Of a stretch of DNA of 64,000 nt, positions 45,590-55,268 are shown in pieces. The stretch is from Alligator mississippiensis (taxonomy: Eukaryota; Chordata; Crocodylia; Alligatoridae): the NCBI RefSeq assembly GCF_030867095.1, contig NC_081824.1, forward strand, positions 304,250,956-304,314,955. The letters are read 5' to 3'. The notes under the pieces are model-generated. The model was not told where the DNA came from. It did not search any database and saw only the letters and a list, made by a program, of their open reading frames with translations. The stretch's first letter is position 1, and each line of letters begins with the position of its first letter. Both the position numbers and the translations under genes were made by a program.

Positions 45590-45833
45590 AAGAAAGCCTA
45601 ACTTGATTAGTGGAACGTCAAGACCATTTAAAAGGAGAGAGGGTCATTAACACGTGTGGAGTGAAGGAATCGGGTAGATTATAATGAGCCACAAAGTCAA
45701 TTGACTTGCTCACTGCTGCCTAAATAGAAATGCTGCTGCCACTGCTAGGTAGTTGGTTTTAACCTTTGGCTAGAGAAGGAATCAAGGGGGTGGAGGGTGC
45801 AAATGCATCCTTGGTTCGACCCCTGCTCCGTTC

Positions 45834-47086
45834 TGCCAAGTGGAGTAAAGCTCCTGCCACTATCTGGCAGCCAGTAGGTGTGTTCTTCAGCAGCTGGTTC
45901 TTAACCAGGAGGCACTTTGTGTTTTGGTGGTACAGTTGCTGTTTGAGGCTGCCAGGAGTCCCTGGATGAGCATGTACTGTAAAACCTTAGCAGTGATGAT
46001 TGCTACTTGCCACCAGAAGTTCAGTCAAGAGGCTGTCGAGAGACATCTTCCTTTCTGGGATCAAAGAAGAGTTGTTGATGAATGCAACAGTGCTTCCCTG
46101 CAGGATGAAGATAAGGGAAAGATTATGCTGATGTTATTTTTATCTTTTAATTATTAAATGGGCATTGATAAAATAAGAAGGGACGTTTAAGAAGGAGAAG
46201 AAAGAGCAGAATGGAAGGGAAGATAGGCTGAGAAAAAAGGTAAAGGACTTTAGTTGTGGCAGAAGACAGACAAAAGGAGAAAAACTGAAAGAAAACTGTG
46301 TAGGAGGGAATGACAACCCACTATGAAAAGAAATAAAAAATAGAAGAAGAAAGGGGATTGTTAAGAGGCTGAATCACCTGGCTTTAGGATGGAAAAACTG
46401 GGGGAAAAACAAAGGGGGGGGGGGGAATCAAACAAGAGACTATAAAGAGAATCAAAGAAAAGGCTGAGACTGCCTGTGTGACTAGATTCCTTCCTTAATG
46501 CCGTCCAAGGTTCTCTCTCTTGGCAAGCAGGTACTGGGTGGGAGTACATAAGATGAATACCACACTGCCTCTCTGGGAGGAAATGCATCATGGTGTTCAT
46601 TAGAACAGGCAGCAGAAATCAGCAGGGAATTTCAGTAAATCTGGGCAGAATTTTCTTTCATTTATATAATTTCATTTGGGATTTTAGCCAATTGTGTGGA
46701 ATTTGTACCAGACTTTCTCCTGTAGTCTCTGTTTTGGGCCCATATGACTCTATTTTAATACAAGACATTATCCTAAAGGAAAAAAGGAGAGTCATGCAAA
46801 TAAATTAATACAGTTATTAAAGCAAACTGTTCTTGTTGGAACAGATTCTATGGAAACCATATAAAATTCCATACACTCTGGTGGAATGCTTTGTTCTCTT
46901 TCTGGTTACACTGAAAGCATCATTTTAACTCTAAGGTTTAAGAATAACATCAAGTATCTGATTTCTGTGAAGAATTAAAAGACTATTTGATTTTTGACTG
47001 TGATGCTTTTTGATTTGTACATTGCCACACAAGTGATCCAGGTTTCCTTCCCAGCCCAGCAGAGGCTCAGAAAACCGTTTGCAAGT
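45834..47086. other. intergenic, nothing recognised
   Basis: Contains a purine-rich stretch (46180-46470) with a G-run at about 46419-46428. No gene or named repeat. Confidence 0.4.
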
Positions 47087-47089
47087 TAG

Positions 47090-47650
47090 GGCCTCATCAC
47101 ACGAGAAACTTAGTGCGTGTTAAATCTGGGCTTTATTGAAGTTGGAACATGTTCTGAACAGTCTCATGGTAGCATTTACTATGATCTCTCACATGTACAG
47201 TTCTCTGATTGTCAGTCTCCATCCTAGCACCACACAGGAGTCTTGAACTGGCTTCAATGTGGTGTTGGGGCTCTGGGCATCTAGCTTTCAACTTGATTCT
47301 GGAGAACCTGACATATGAAAGGTCCAGGATCCTTCCTTCTGACGTGTGTGGTTTTCCTTGTCCCACTGGGAGGCTTGGTACAGCAGAGGGGTCCCTGGCT
47401 GATGCCATGGCTGGGTAAGGACTGCAAATTTCTCACATTATCTCTGTGCAGTCTGGTGATAGCTGAACACAAGTTACTTAATACAATCTAGAGATACTCC
47501 TCCCATGAAAAGTCATAATTTTGCTATGATATGAATGACCTAGTACATAGTACATAGTTTAAGCAATAGTACAGTACTATTGCTTAAACATGCAGTCATT
47601 TGCATTTTAAGTGAATTTAACACACACTAAGTGTAATGTGTGACATGGCC
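47090..47650. mobile_element. Harbinger-like MITE with TTA target duplication
   Basis: The left end GGGCCTCATCACACGAGAAA and the complement of the right end, GGGCCATGTCACACATTACA, are inverted repeats that continue with CTTAGTGCGTGTTAAAT against CTTAGTGTGTGTTAAAT, about 38 bases in all. TTA flanks both sides (47087-47089 and 47651-47653), as expected for PIF/Harbinger insertions. No transposase coding sequence. A perfect palindrome lies inside at 47557-47589. Confidence 0.6.
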
Positions 47651-47654
47651 CTTA

Positions 47655-47810
47655 GAAGAGAGAGGTAGTTAGCTGTGTTAGTCAGAAGGCAGGGCAAGAT
47701 TACACCTTATAGACTAACCCATTCAGAAATGCATAATCTTTCATACACTTTTATAGGCAACAGACTGTTTCGTCAGATGCTGAGAGGCTCTGATAAAGAG
47801 CAATCACAGG
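47655..47810 (-). repeat. dispersed repeat, family R1, minus-strand copy
   Basis: Complement of the R1 pattern: AGAGGTAGTTAGCTGTGTTA, CAGGGCAAGATTACACCTTATAGACTAAC (in part), CATACACTTTTATAGGC and TCGTCAGATGCTGAGA. It abuts the Harbinger-like MITE. Confidence 0.45.
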
Positions 47811-47968
47811 ATGATTCTCTGAAATGATCCCTGGATCTAAGTTGATGAGCTTCAAAGAGTCCCATTCAGTCCCCCAAATCCATGAAAGGTTTCTGTGGAA
47901 ATATAGACAGGCATATGAAGGCAAGTGGAAGAGTTTTAGAAGCTAGGGCACTGCTATAGTGAGGCATA

Positions 47969-48040
47969 CAGGGACCACTCTAGAGGGGGTGCAGTGGTGC
48001 AGATGCACCTCCTGTTTCAGACCATGCTCAGCAGCTGGGA
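47969..48040. repeat. hAT-like end fragment related to MITE family M1
   Basis: CAGGGACCACTCTAGAGGGG followed by TGCAGTGGTGCAGATGCACC resembles the complement of the right end of the M1 MITE (CAGAGGTGGATCCAGGGGGG, TGCAGTGGTGCAC). The other end was not found. Confidence 0.3.
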
Positions 48041-48452
48041 ACTTCCAGCCTGATAAGAATTCTCCCCCTTCTTGGCACTCTCTCCCTTCCCTTCCTCTGC
48101 ATGCTTAGTGGCCCCTCTTCTCCCATTCTCCTACTTCCCTGCTGGCTGCTGCTGCTGTCCCCAGATGCCCCAGGGAAGGGGAAGCTCCAAAGCCACTCCT
48201 GCTGGGCTGCACAGGGGGGCCAGATTCAGCTTGGGACAGTGGTGGTGATTGGTGGTTTCTTTCTTCTTTCCCAGTCCCTCCTTCTAGGGGTTCCCTGCCA
48301 GCCCAGGAGCAGGCACAGAGAGAAGGAACCTGCCCACTGCCACTGCTGCCACTTCCACCACAGCCCAGATGGAACAGGGTAGGGGAAGCTCTGGAGCTTA
48401 CCCTACCCTTGGGGCTGCTGGGGACAGCAGCAGTGGTTGCCAGAGGAGGAAA

Positions 48453-48520
48453 TGGGAAGGAAGGGAAGGGAGGGAGGGAGGGAGGGAGGGGAAGGAGAGA
48501 AGGAACAGAGAGTGAGGAGG
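48453..48520. repeat. GGGA/GGAA simple repeat
   Basis: Purine-only run made of GGGA and GGAA units. Confidence 0.7.
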
Positions 48521-48541
48521 GAGACATGCTTATCTGATGAA

Positions 48542-48810
48542 TATGGATCCTGGTTTTCTCTGATTAAAACCACTATCCAATTTTTGGATTAAAAAAAGTA
48601 ACCCCAAATCCGCATTTTTCCATGATTAAAATGAAACACACACACACACACACACACACAGGTGTTTCATATGTATGTATATATCTCTGTGTGTGTGTGT
48701 GTGTATTAGTGGGGTTTCATTTAAATGACAGAAAAATGTGAATTGGGGTTACTTTTTTTAATCCAAAAATTGGGTTTGTTTTTTTTAATCAGAGAAAACC
48801 AGGATCCCTG
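48542..48810. mobile_element. palindromic hAT MITE with CA and GT tracts in the loop
   Basis: Perfect 8-base target duplication CTGATGAA at 48534-48541 and 48811-48818. The right end is the complement of CAGGGATCCTGG and the left end is TATGGATCCTGG. The arms are about 110 bases each and nearly identical (GGATCCTGGTTTTCTCTGAT, CCAATTTTTGGATTAAAAAA, GTAACCCCAA). The loop carries (CA)n at 48636-48660 and (GT)n at 48688-48704. No coding sequence. Confidence 0.75.
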
Positions 48811-48984
48811 CTGATGAAAAATCCCTGTCTGCTGCTCCCACACACAGTCTGCCCATCCTGGTGGAGTGGGTAGACAACAAGGTACTGCCACTCCTGCAGC
48901 TCCGGTCACTGCTCCCACACTAAGATGTGTAGTGTAACATTACAATATGGTAGTCAACTCATGCTATCTTGCTTTAAAAGTCTA

Positions 48985-50568
48985 GATTTCATAGATTTCA
49001 TAGACATTAGGGCTGGAAGGGACCTTGGAAGATCAAGTCCAGCCCCCTGCCCAAAGGGCAGGAAGTCAGCTGGGGTCATAGGATCCCAGCAAGATAAGCA
49101 TCCAATTTTTTCTTGAAGGTGTTCAATGTAAGTGCTTGAACCACCTCCGATGGCAGGCTATTCCAGACCTTGGGGGCTCGGACAGTAAAGAAATTCTTCC
49201 TTATGTCCAGCCTGAAACAGTCTTGTAGTAGTTTATGACCATTAGACCTAGTCGTCATCCCTTGGGGCGCTCTGGTAAACAAACGTTCCCCCAGATACTG
49301 GTGGTCACCCCTGATAAACTTATAGGTGGCCATCAGATCACCCCTGAGCCTGCGCTTTTCCAGGCTAAAGAGCCCCAGGGCTCTCAGCCTGTCATCGTAG
49401 GGTCTGCTTCCCTGACCTCTGATCACGCGCATGGCTCTTCTCTGGACTCTCTCAAGCTTCTCCACATCCTTTTTGAATTGTGGAGCCCAAAACTGGACGC
49501 AGTACTCCAGCTGTGGCCTCACCAAGGCCGAGTAGAAGGGGAGAATGACGTCCCGGGATTTGCTTGAGAAGCATCTACGGATGCAAGCCAGTGTTTTGGT
49601 CGCTTTACTAGCCGCAGCATCGCACTGCAGGCTCATGTTCATCTTGTGGTCAATGATGACCCCCAAGTCTCTTTCTTCCATAGTGCTAGCCAACATAGCA
49701 CTGCCGAGCCTATAAGGATGCTGCGGGTTTTTCTTCCCAAGGTGGAGAACCTTGCATTTATCGGCGTTGAACACCATCAGATTCTCGTCCTCCCACTCGC
49801 TGAGCCTGTCCAGGTCAGCCTGGATCACCCGCCTGTCTTCTGGTGTGGATGCTTTGCCCCAAAGTTTGGTGTCATCGGCGAACTTGGCCAGTCCACTTCT
49901 GACTCCAGTGTCCACATCATTAATGAAGATGTTGAACAGTATGGGTCCAAGGACAGAGCCTTGGGGGACCCCACTGGTCACAGGACACCATGATGAGTGA
50001 CTTCCATCAATTACTATCCTCTGCGTCCGACCACGGAGCCAATTTTCCAGCCAGAGGATCATGGAGGACCCAAGGCGACAATTGGCCAGTTTCTCCAAGA
50101 GGTGATCATGGGAAACCAGATCGAAGGCTTTTTTGAAGTCAAGATATATGACATCAATCTCTTCTCCCTTGTCCAGATGATAGGTCACCTGGTCGTAGAA
50201 GGAAATGAGATTGGTCAAGCAAGACCTACCCGCAACAAACCCGTGCTGGCTATCCCTTAAGATGTTGGCGTCGGCCAGTCCATTAAGGATGGCCTCTTTA
50301 ATAAACTTTTCTAAGATCTTCCCGGGGATAGAAGTCAGGCTGATGGGCCTATAGTTAGCCAGATCCACTTTCCTCCCTTTCTTGAAGATAGGCACCACAT
50401 TGGCCTTCTTCCAGTCTTCGGGCACTATACCAGAGCGCCAGGAGTTTTCAAAGATCCGCGCTAGAGGCTGGGCTATGATGCTCGCCAGCTCCTTGAGTAC
50501 CCTGGGGTGAAGATTGTCAGGGCTGGCTGACTTGAAGGTATCCAGCTTCTCAAGATGTTCCTTCACGA
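48985..50568 (-). mobile_element. CR1 LINE, minus strand, 5'-truncated
   Basis: Same subfamily as the interrupted minus-strand copy at 36376-43858: 3' end with AATCTATGAAATCT-type tail at 48985, then 3'UTR and the RT half of ORF2. Truncated 5' at about 50568 in the RT N-terminus. It provides the uninterrupted reference for the insertion site of the nested CR1. Confidence 0.88.
49076..50566 (-). pseudogene. CR1 reverse transcriptase, 496 open codons
   Basis: Continuous from KEHLEKLDTFKSASPDNLHP to the terminal FKKKLDAYLAGIL, with [67 protein letters not shown] (49871-49882) and VRPQLEYCVQFWAPQFKKD. No frameshift or stop, which implies a fairly recent insertion. It lacks the endonuclease and the real start, so it is not a complete ORF2. 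Confidence 0.88.
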
Positions 50569-51400
50569 ATTAGATTAGACATAGCATCCCGTATTTAACA
50601 TAAGCTAAACTTGCTAAATTAAACAAGTTAATGTAGTGTGACATCTAAAGCTTAGCTTGACCAGTTTAGAAACATAATAACTAGAGACCTACCCAAGTTA
50701 CAGTGAGAAAACAGGTGTTTTGGGGCCCACTCATAGCATGCAGAGCCAATTTCTTGGGCACTTTGTGGTGGCTCCACCCCTTGTCACTGATTGGTGGAGG
50801 GCGCCTTCACTCAGTCTGCATCACTGCTACTTATTTCAGTTGATTTCATGGGAAATTGCAGCCAATGCCAGATTTCACAGTGAGTGTGGACAATGCTGTT
50901 TTTCGCTGTTTCCGCAAAATCTGCAAAACTGCCATTTAGGTAGGTTCTGAGTAATAACCAGTGTGTCTGGATTATAATATCATCTATAATCCCCTGCAGA
51001 TGTATCAGCCCCTTGGAATCAGTTTGCAGCCCCTTGGTACCTGTTTGTAAACATCATTCAGACAGCTTCTCAAAATTATACCAGAATTTGTTGTAGGCTC
51101 TGGCTACCCCAGCAATTGGAAAAGCAAAAACATGGCTTGAAACTAGTTTTAGTCCTTCCTCTTCATTGTACTCTGCAGAGCCCCCATAGGTCTAGCCTAT
51201 GGGTTCTCAGCCTGGAGACCTCAGTTAAGAGAGGGAGGAGATGCCACAACACTTTCATTTGCAGTATGTCCAGATGTGAAGGAGAGGATGGGCATGTCTA
51301 CATGTGCTTTCACATGCACCTAAACTTAATGTGCGTTAGCCTAATGACTAGCAAAGGATGCTGCCCACTGTATCATGAAGGGAGAACTCAGGGTATGTAA
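50569..51400. other. intergenic, nothing recognised
   Basis: No gene, splice pattern or named repeat supported. Confidence 0.4.
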
Positions 51401-51408
51401 CTGTGCAG

Positions 51409-52101
51409 CATGGATGGATCTAGGATTTTGAAAAGGTAAGCACAGATGATGTGGCACATCATCACACACAACACATTTTTCTCCAGTCAAAGAGAAACTA
51501 GATGCTTTACTACTGTGCTAGGAGAATAACACTGTATTATTCAGTTTAAAATCAAAGCAAAAACAAATATAACTATTGGAATATGCACTCATTTGCTCAA
51601 TTATATATAAAATTAAAAAAAAACCCAAACCACAATAAATTAGGCAAAAAATGGTCAAAATACTCAAAAGATGTTGTATCATTAGTCTTTCTTGAGCATC
51701 TTGACAGTGCCTCCAATATTTCACTGCCAGTCATTTCTACACGAGTTACAGTTTTTAGCTAAAGTTATAAACAGTCTGCAGGGCTGTGAAATAGAATGGA
51801 GACATTTCGAGGACTAGCTATCAGGCAGCAAAATTGCTGAAGAAAGAATAATTTGAATAGTGCAACCTCAAGACCATTAAAAAGGAGAGAGGTGTTTAAC
51901 ACCTCTAGAGTGGAGAGGATTAGCAGAAATCAGGGAGATGATAATGAGCCATGAAGTCAATTGACTCTCTTAGCACTGCCTGAATAGAAATGCTACTGCC
52001 CCTCCCAGGCTTTAAAATTTGAGTGAAGCAGGAATCAAAAGGTGGGGCAGGGGTGGAACTGTACCACTGTGCACCACTGCACCCCCCTGGATCCACCTCT
52101 G
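51409..52101. mobile_element. hAT-like MITE (family M1), uninterrupted copy
   Basis: Perfect 8-base target duplication CTGTGCAG at 51401-51408 and 52102-52109. Left end CATGGATGGATCTAGG and the complement of the right end CAGAGGTGGATCCAGG are imperfect terminal inverted repeats of hAT type. 693 bases, AT-rich, no coding sequence. It aligns piece by piece with the split copy at 36319-45825. Confidence 0.75.
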
Positions 52102-52109
52102 CTGTGCAG

Positions 52110-53500
52110 CAAGTAGCAAAGGAGCCTTCTATTTTGCAAAGGGAGCCTTCTTCAAGTGAATATTAAGCTACTGAGTGGTGCTAGACTAACAGGCCGGGAA
52201 ACTGATATTTCCTGTATATCCACAGAATAGATACCACAATGTGAACATCAGTGAGAACATCCTGCCCCAATCCAGAACATATCTGTATGGGAGATGGTAT
52301 TTTAAAGATGGAATTTATCTAGGGTCAGGGGTAGTGTAGATTCCTATGCAGATTTGGCTTTTAGGGATACTAGTTGATGAGAGCTGGCATAGTGCTGTCA
52401 TGATATGGACACTTATGCAGTAGCAATAGGACTGAGAAAATGTATTTCATGTAGGTCTGAGGGCATCATTGGCCTGGGTTGGACCTGGATTCCACATGCC
52501 TCCCCACTTTTTGAGCTTCTTTAATGCCAACTCTAATGTTGGTCCCATTAAAGATATTACTCCACCACCCAAATTTTGCATGTTCCCTGGATTATCACAG
52601 CTACAGCAACACCACACTATTATTACCACTCTAAATCAGCCAAGAGCTGATTGCTGCTGAGTGATACAGGCCTTTCTTTCACCAGATGGCTGAATAGTCT
52701 TATTAATTTTAAAAGTAACATTATTTTCTTCTTTTTTATATTGATATTTTAATACTGATTTTCCAGATAACTGCTTTTTCACCTTTTCTCCAGACCCAAG
52801 TATTGTGGTAGGAACCAGAATATTTGATTTAGAAACCACATGAGTTTTGAATGGTTACACGTAAGAGATCTCAGTGGCTGACAGACTTAAACTCAGTGGG
52901 CTCCATTTCACAGAATTTCTCTCTTTTGGGACCATGTCCTTTAATGTTATGATTCTTTTTGTCCAGATAGATGTTTTATTAGAATTTTCTTTAACTTTCC
53001 CCCCATCTTATTACTAGTTTATAGTTATGAAAGAGTTATATCACCATTACCAAATCTTTAATTTCTTTAGACCCACTTCAGTGTTAATGGGGACTGTCTG
53101 GTTTGTCTGCCTGTATTATCGTAGGCCTTACAGACATGAACCTTGGTTAAGGTTTCATAATGGAAAATCTGACAGGCCATTAACTAATTTCTGACTCCTA
53201 ATTTGTAATAGCCTATAGGGCTCTGATGTCTGACCTTCATTTGATACCCTGACCATGACAGGCTTACCTAACCCCTTTGAAAAACATTCTGAAGCCTCCA
53301 CACTGCCTTGTTAAAGGTTCTACCTGCAAGAATAGATGCTGTACCTGCTGTGTCAAGAGTTTGACTTCCGGTTATTAATCTATGAAATTGTATGCATTAC
53401 TTCAGAATATACAGGAAACATACCTCATCCTCATGAGCAGGGACAAGAAAAATCTTATAGATTGGGTTAGGGCCTATACAGGACTAGCACTTGAAGTTAA
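52110..53500. other. intergenic, nothing recognised
   Basis: No gene or named repeat that I can support. Confidence 0.4.
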
Positions 53501-53502
53501 GT

Positions 53503-55185
53503 TCATAAGATCAAAGTAAAACAGGGCTGGATCAGACCTCACAAGGTCATCTAGTCCAGCCCCCTGCTCAAGGCAGGATCATCCTTGACACTCATCCCAG
53601 CCAAGTGTCTGTTTAGCCCAAGGGTGGGCAAAATACGGCCCGTGGGCTGGATCCAGCTTGCAGGGCCATTCTATCTGGCCCACAGGGCCCCTTAAAAACG
53701 TAGAAAATTAATATTTCTCTGCCCTTGGTTCCTGTCAAAAATGACAGAAACCAAGGGCAGTAGGACCCAAGGGAAGCCCAGCAGGCTCCAACAACAGTGG
53801 GGCCCGCCCAGCCTTGCCCCCCCAGCTGGAAGCCCCTACCGGGGCTTCTGACCTGGGAGCATGTGGCTCCCCCGCACTGGAACTGCAGATAAGTGGGGAG
53901 GGGGGAGAAGGGCGGGAGGCACCGCGGGCAGGGAAGGAACACGGGGTGGGGGGGAAGTGGCCCTTTCCCCACCCCGTGGTTGGCACCCCATGCTGCAGCT
54001 GCTCGCAGCCCATGTGGGGCTGCCTGTGCCCACTCCGGACAGCCACATGGGCTGCAAGCGGCTGCAGCAGGGAGTGCCAGCCATGGGGCTGGGGAGGGGC
54101 CGCTTTTCCCTCCCGCTCTCAGCTTTTCCCTGGGCTCCTTCCCTGTGTGGAGAAAAGCAGCTCCTCGCCTGACCCATGGCTGGCACTCCCTGCTGCAGGT
54201 GCTCACAGCCCATGTGGGGCTGTCTGGAGCAGGCACAGGCAGCCCCAGGCTGGCTGCAAGCAACTGCAGTGCTGGGCATCAGGCAGGTGAGGGGCTGCTT
54301 CCCCCCCCTGCACTCAGCACCACCTTGTAACCCAGCCCCATTGCCAGGTTGGCAGCGGGGCTGGGTTACAAGCTGGTGCTGAGCGCAGGGAAAAGTGGCT
54401 CCTTGCTCGCTGTGTGGCCAGTGCCCCACGCTGCAGCCGCTTGCAGCCCATATGGGGCTGCCTGTGCATGCTCCAGACAGCCCCGGGTAGGCTGCAAACA
54501 GCTGCAGCAGGGAGCGCTGGCCATGGGGTGGGCAAGGGGCCACTTTTCCCCGCACTCAGCACCAGCTTCTTCCCTGCTGGCAAACAGGGGGTTGGGTCTG
54601 TGCGCTGCCCCCGGCCTGTACCGCGGGGCTGGGGGGCACTGGGTGTGAGTGAGTGGGGAGCCAGTGGGAGCAAGGGGTCCCCCACTGGTGTCCTGGGGCA
54701 AGTGCCAGCAGGGCCCAGAGCAGGGTGGCAGGAGTGTGGGGTCCCAGCCAGCAAGGGCTCTATGGAGCTGGGCCAGCTCTCCCCTCTCCCTGCTGGTGCA
54801 GCCCAGCCCGGCTCCACAGACCCTTGCCAGCCTGCGCCCCGCTTTGGGCCCCACCAGTGCTGGCCCAGGGACATTGCTCCCAAGACATTGGGACATTGGT
54901 TCCAATATAGTGACCAGGGGGCAGGGCACCTGTCAAGGGGCGGGGCTACCCATGCGGCCCTCCACAGCCTGCCAAAACTGGGTAAGCGGCCCTCCGCCCA
55001 AAATAATTGCCCGCCCCTGGTTTAACCTGCTCTTGAAAACTTCCACAGATCAAGATTCCACAATTTCTCTAGGTAGCCTGGCTACCCTCATAGTCAGAAA
55101 GTTTCTCTTAAATTTCCCCTGATGGAGCTTGAGGCTACTGCTCCTGGTCCTGTCTCCTATGGTCACAGGACTTGGAAATTCTTGA
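53503..55185 (-). mobile_element. CR1 3' fragment split by a hAT element
   Basis: Two pieces, 53503-53618 and 55028-55185, together form the 3' end of a minus-strand CR1: TCATCTAGTCCAGCCCCCTG, CTCAAGGCAGGATCAT on one side, then CTTGAAAACTTCCACAGATC, AGATTCCACAATTTCTCTAG and GAGGCTACTGCTCCTGGTCC on the other. The hAT element sits at GTTTAGCC. Confidence 0.65.
53619..55019. mobile_element. hAT element, 1.4 kb, non-autonomous, with GC-rich hairpins
   Basis: Target duplication GTTTAGCC (53611-53618) and GTTTAACC (55020-55027), one mismatch. Ends CAAGGGTGGGCAAAATACGG and the complement CAGGGGCGGGCAATTATTTT. The interior is GC-rich with three successive palindromic units (about 53972-54095, 54170-54292 and 54400-54530), each a GCAGCCCATGTGGGGCTG-type arm facing its complement. 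Long open stretches here are composition artefacts; no transposase motif is visible. Confidence 0.72.
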
Positions 55186-55268
55186 AGAGCTTGTAAGCTT
55201 TTCTAGGAAATTTCCTGATATTGCAGTTCCACTGACAGAACTGATGATGAACATTTTAGCATAGACAG

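Larger units (their letters stand above)
36319..45825. mobile_element. hAT-like MITE (family M1), copy 1, split by CR1 insertions
   Basis: The left end CATGGGTGAATCTAGGATTT matches the left end of the intact copy at 51409, and the right end (complement CAGGGGTCG) corresponds to its right end. Candidate 8-base target duplication: CTCCTTTC (36311-36318) against CTCCGTTC (45826-45833). Only three pieces belong to the MITE: 36319-36375, 43859-44125 and 45590-45825, which align in order with 51409-52101 (shared TTTTTCTCCAGT, CTTGAGCATCTTGACAG, AATGAGCCA, AAGTCAATTGACT). The gaps are filled by CR1 elements. Confidence 0.7.

Noticed and set aside
48636-48704. CA/GT repeats as a CRISPR-like or satellite array
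   Set aside because: They are simple microsatellites in the loop of a palindromic MITE.
36461-50566. Reverse-transcriptase frames as a host gene, retron or other defence system
   Set aside because: They are CR1 ORF2 sequences with the usual CR1 3' ends, truncations and target duplications; nothing suggests a domesticated or prokaryote-like system.
53613-55122. Several overlapping open frames of 100-239 codons on both strands
   Set aside because: They coincide with the GC-rich palindromic interior of a hAT element; frames exist on both strands because the sequence is self-complementary and stop-poor.
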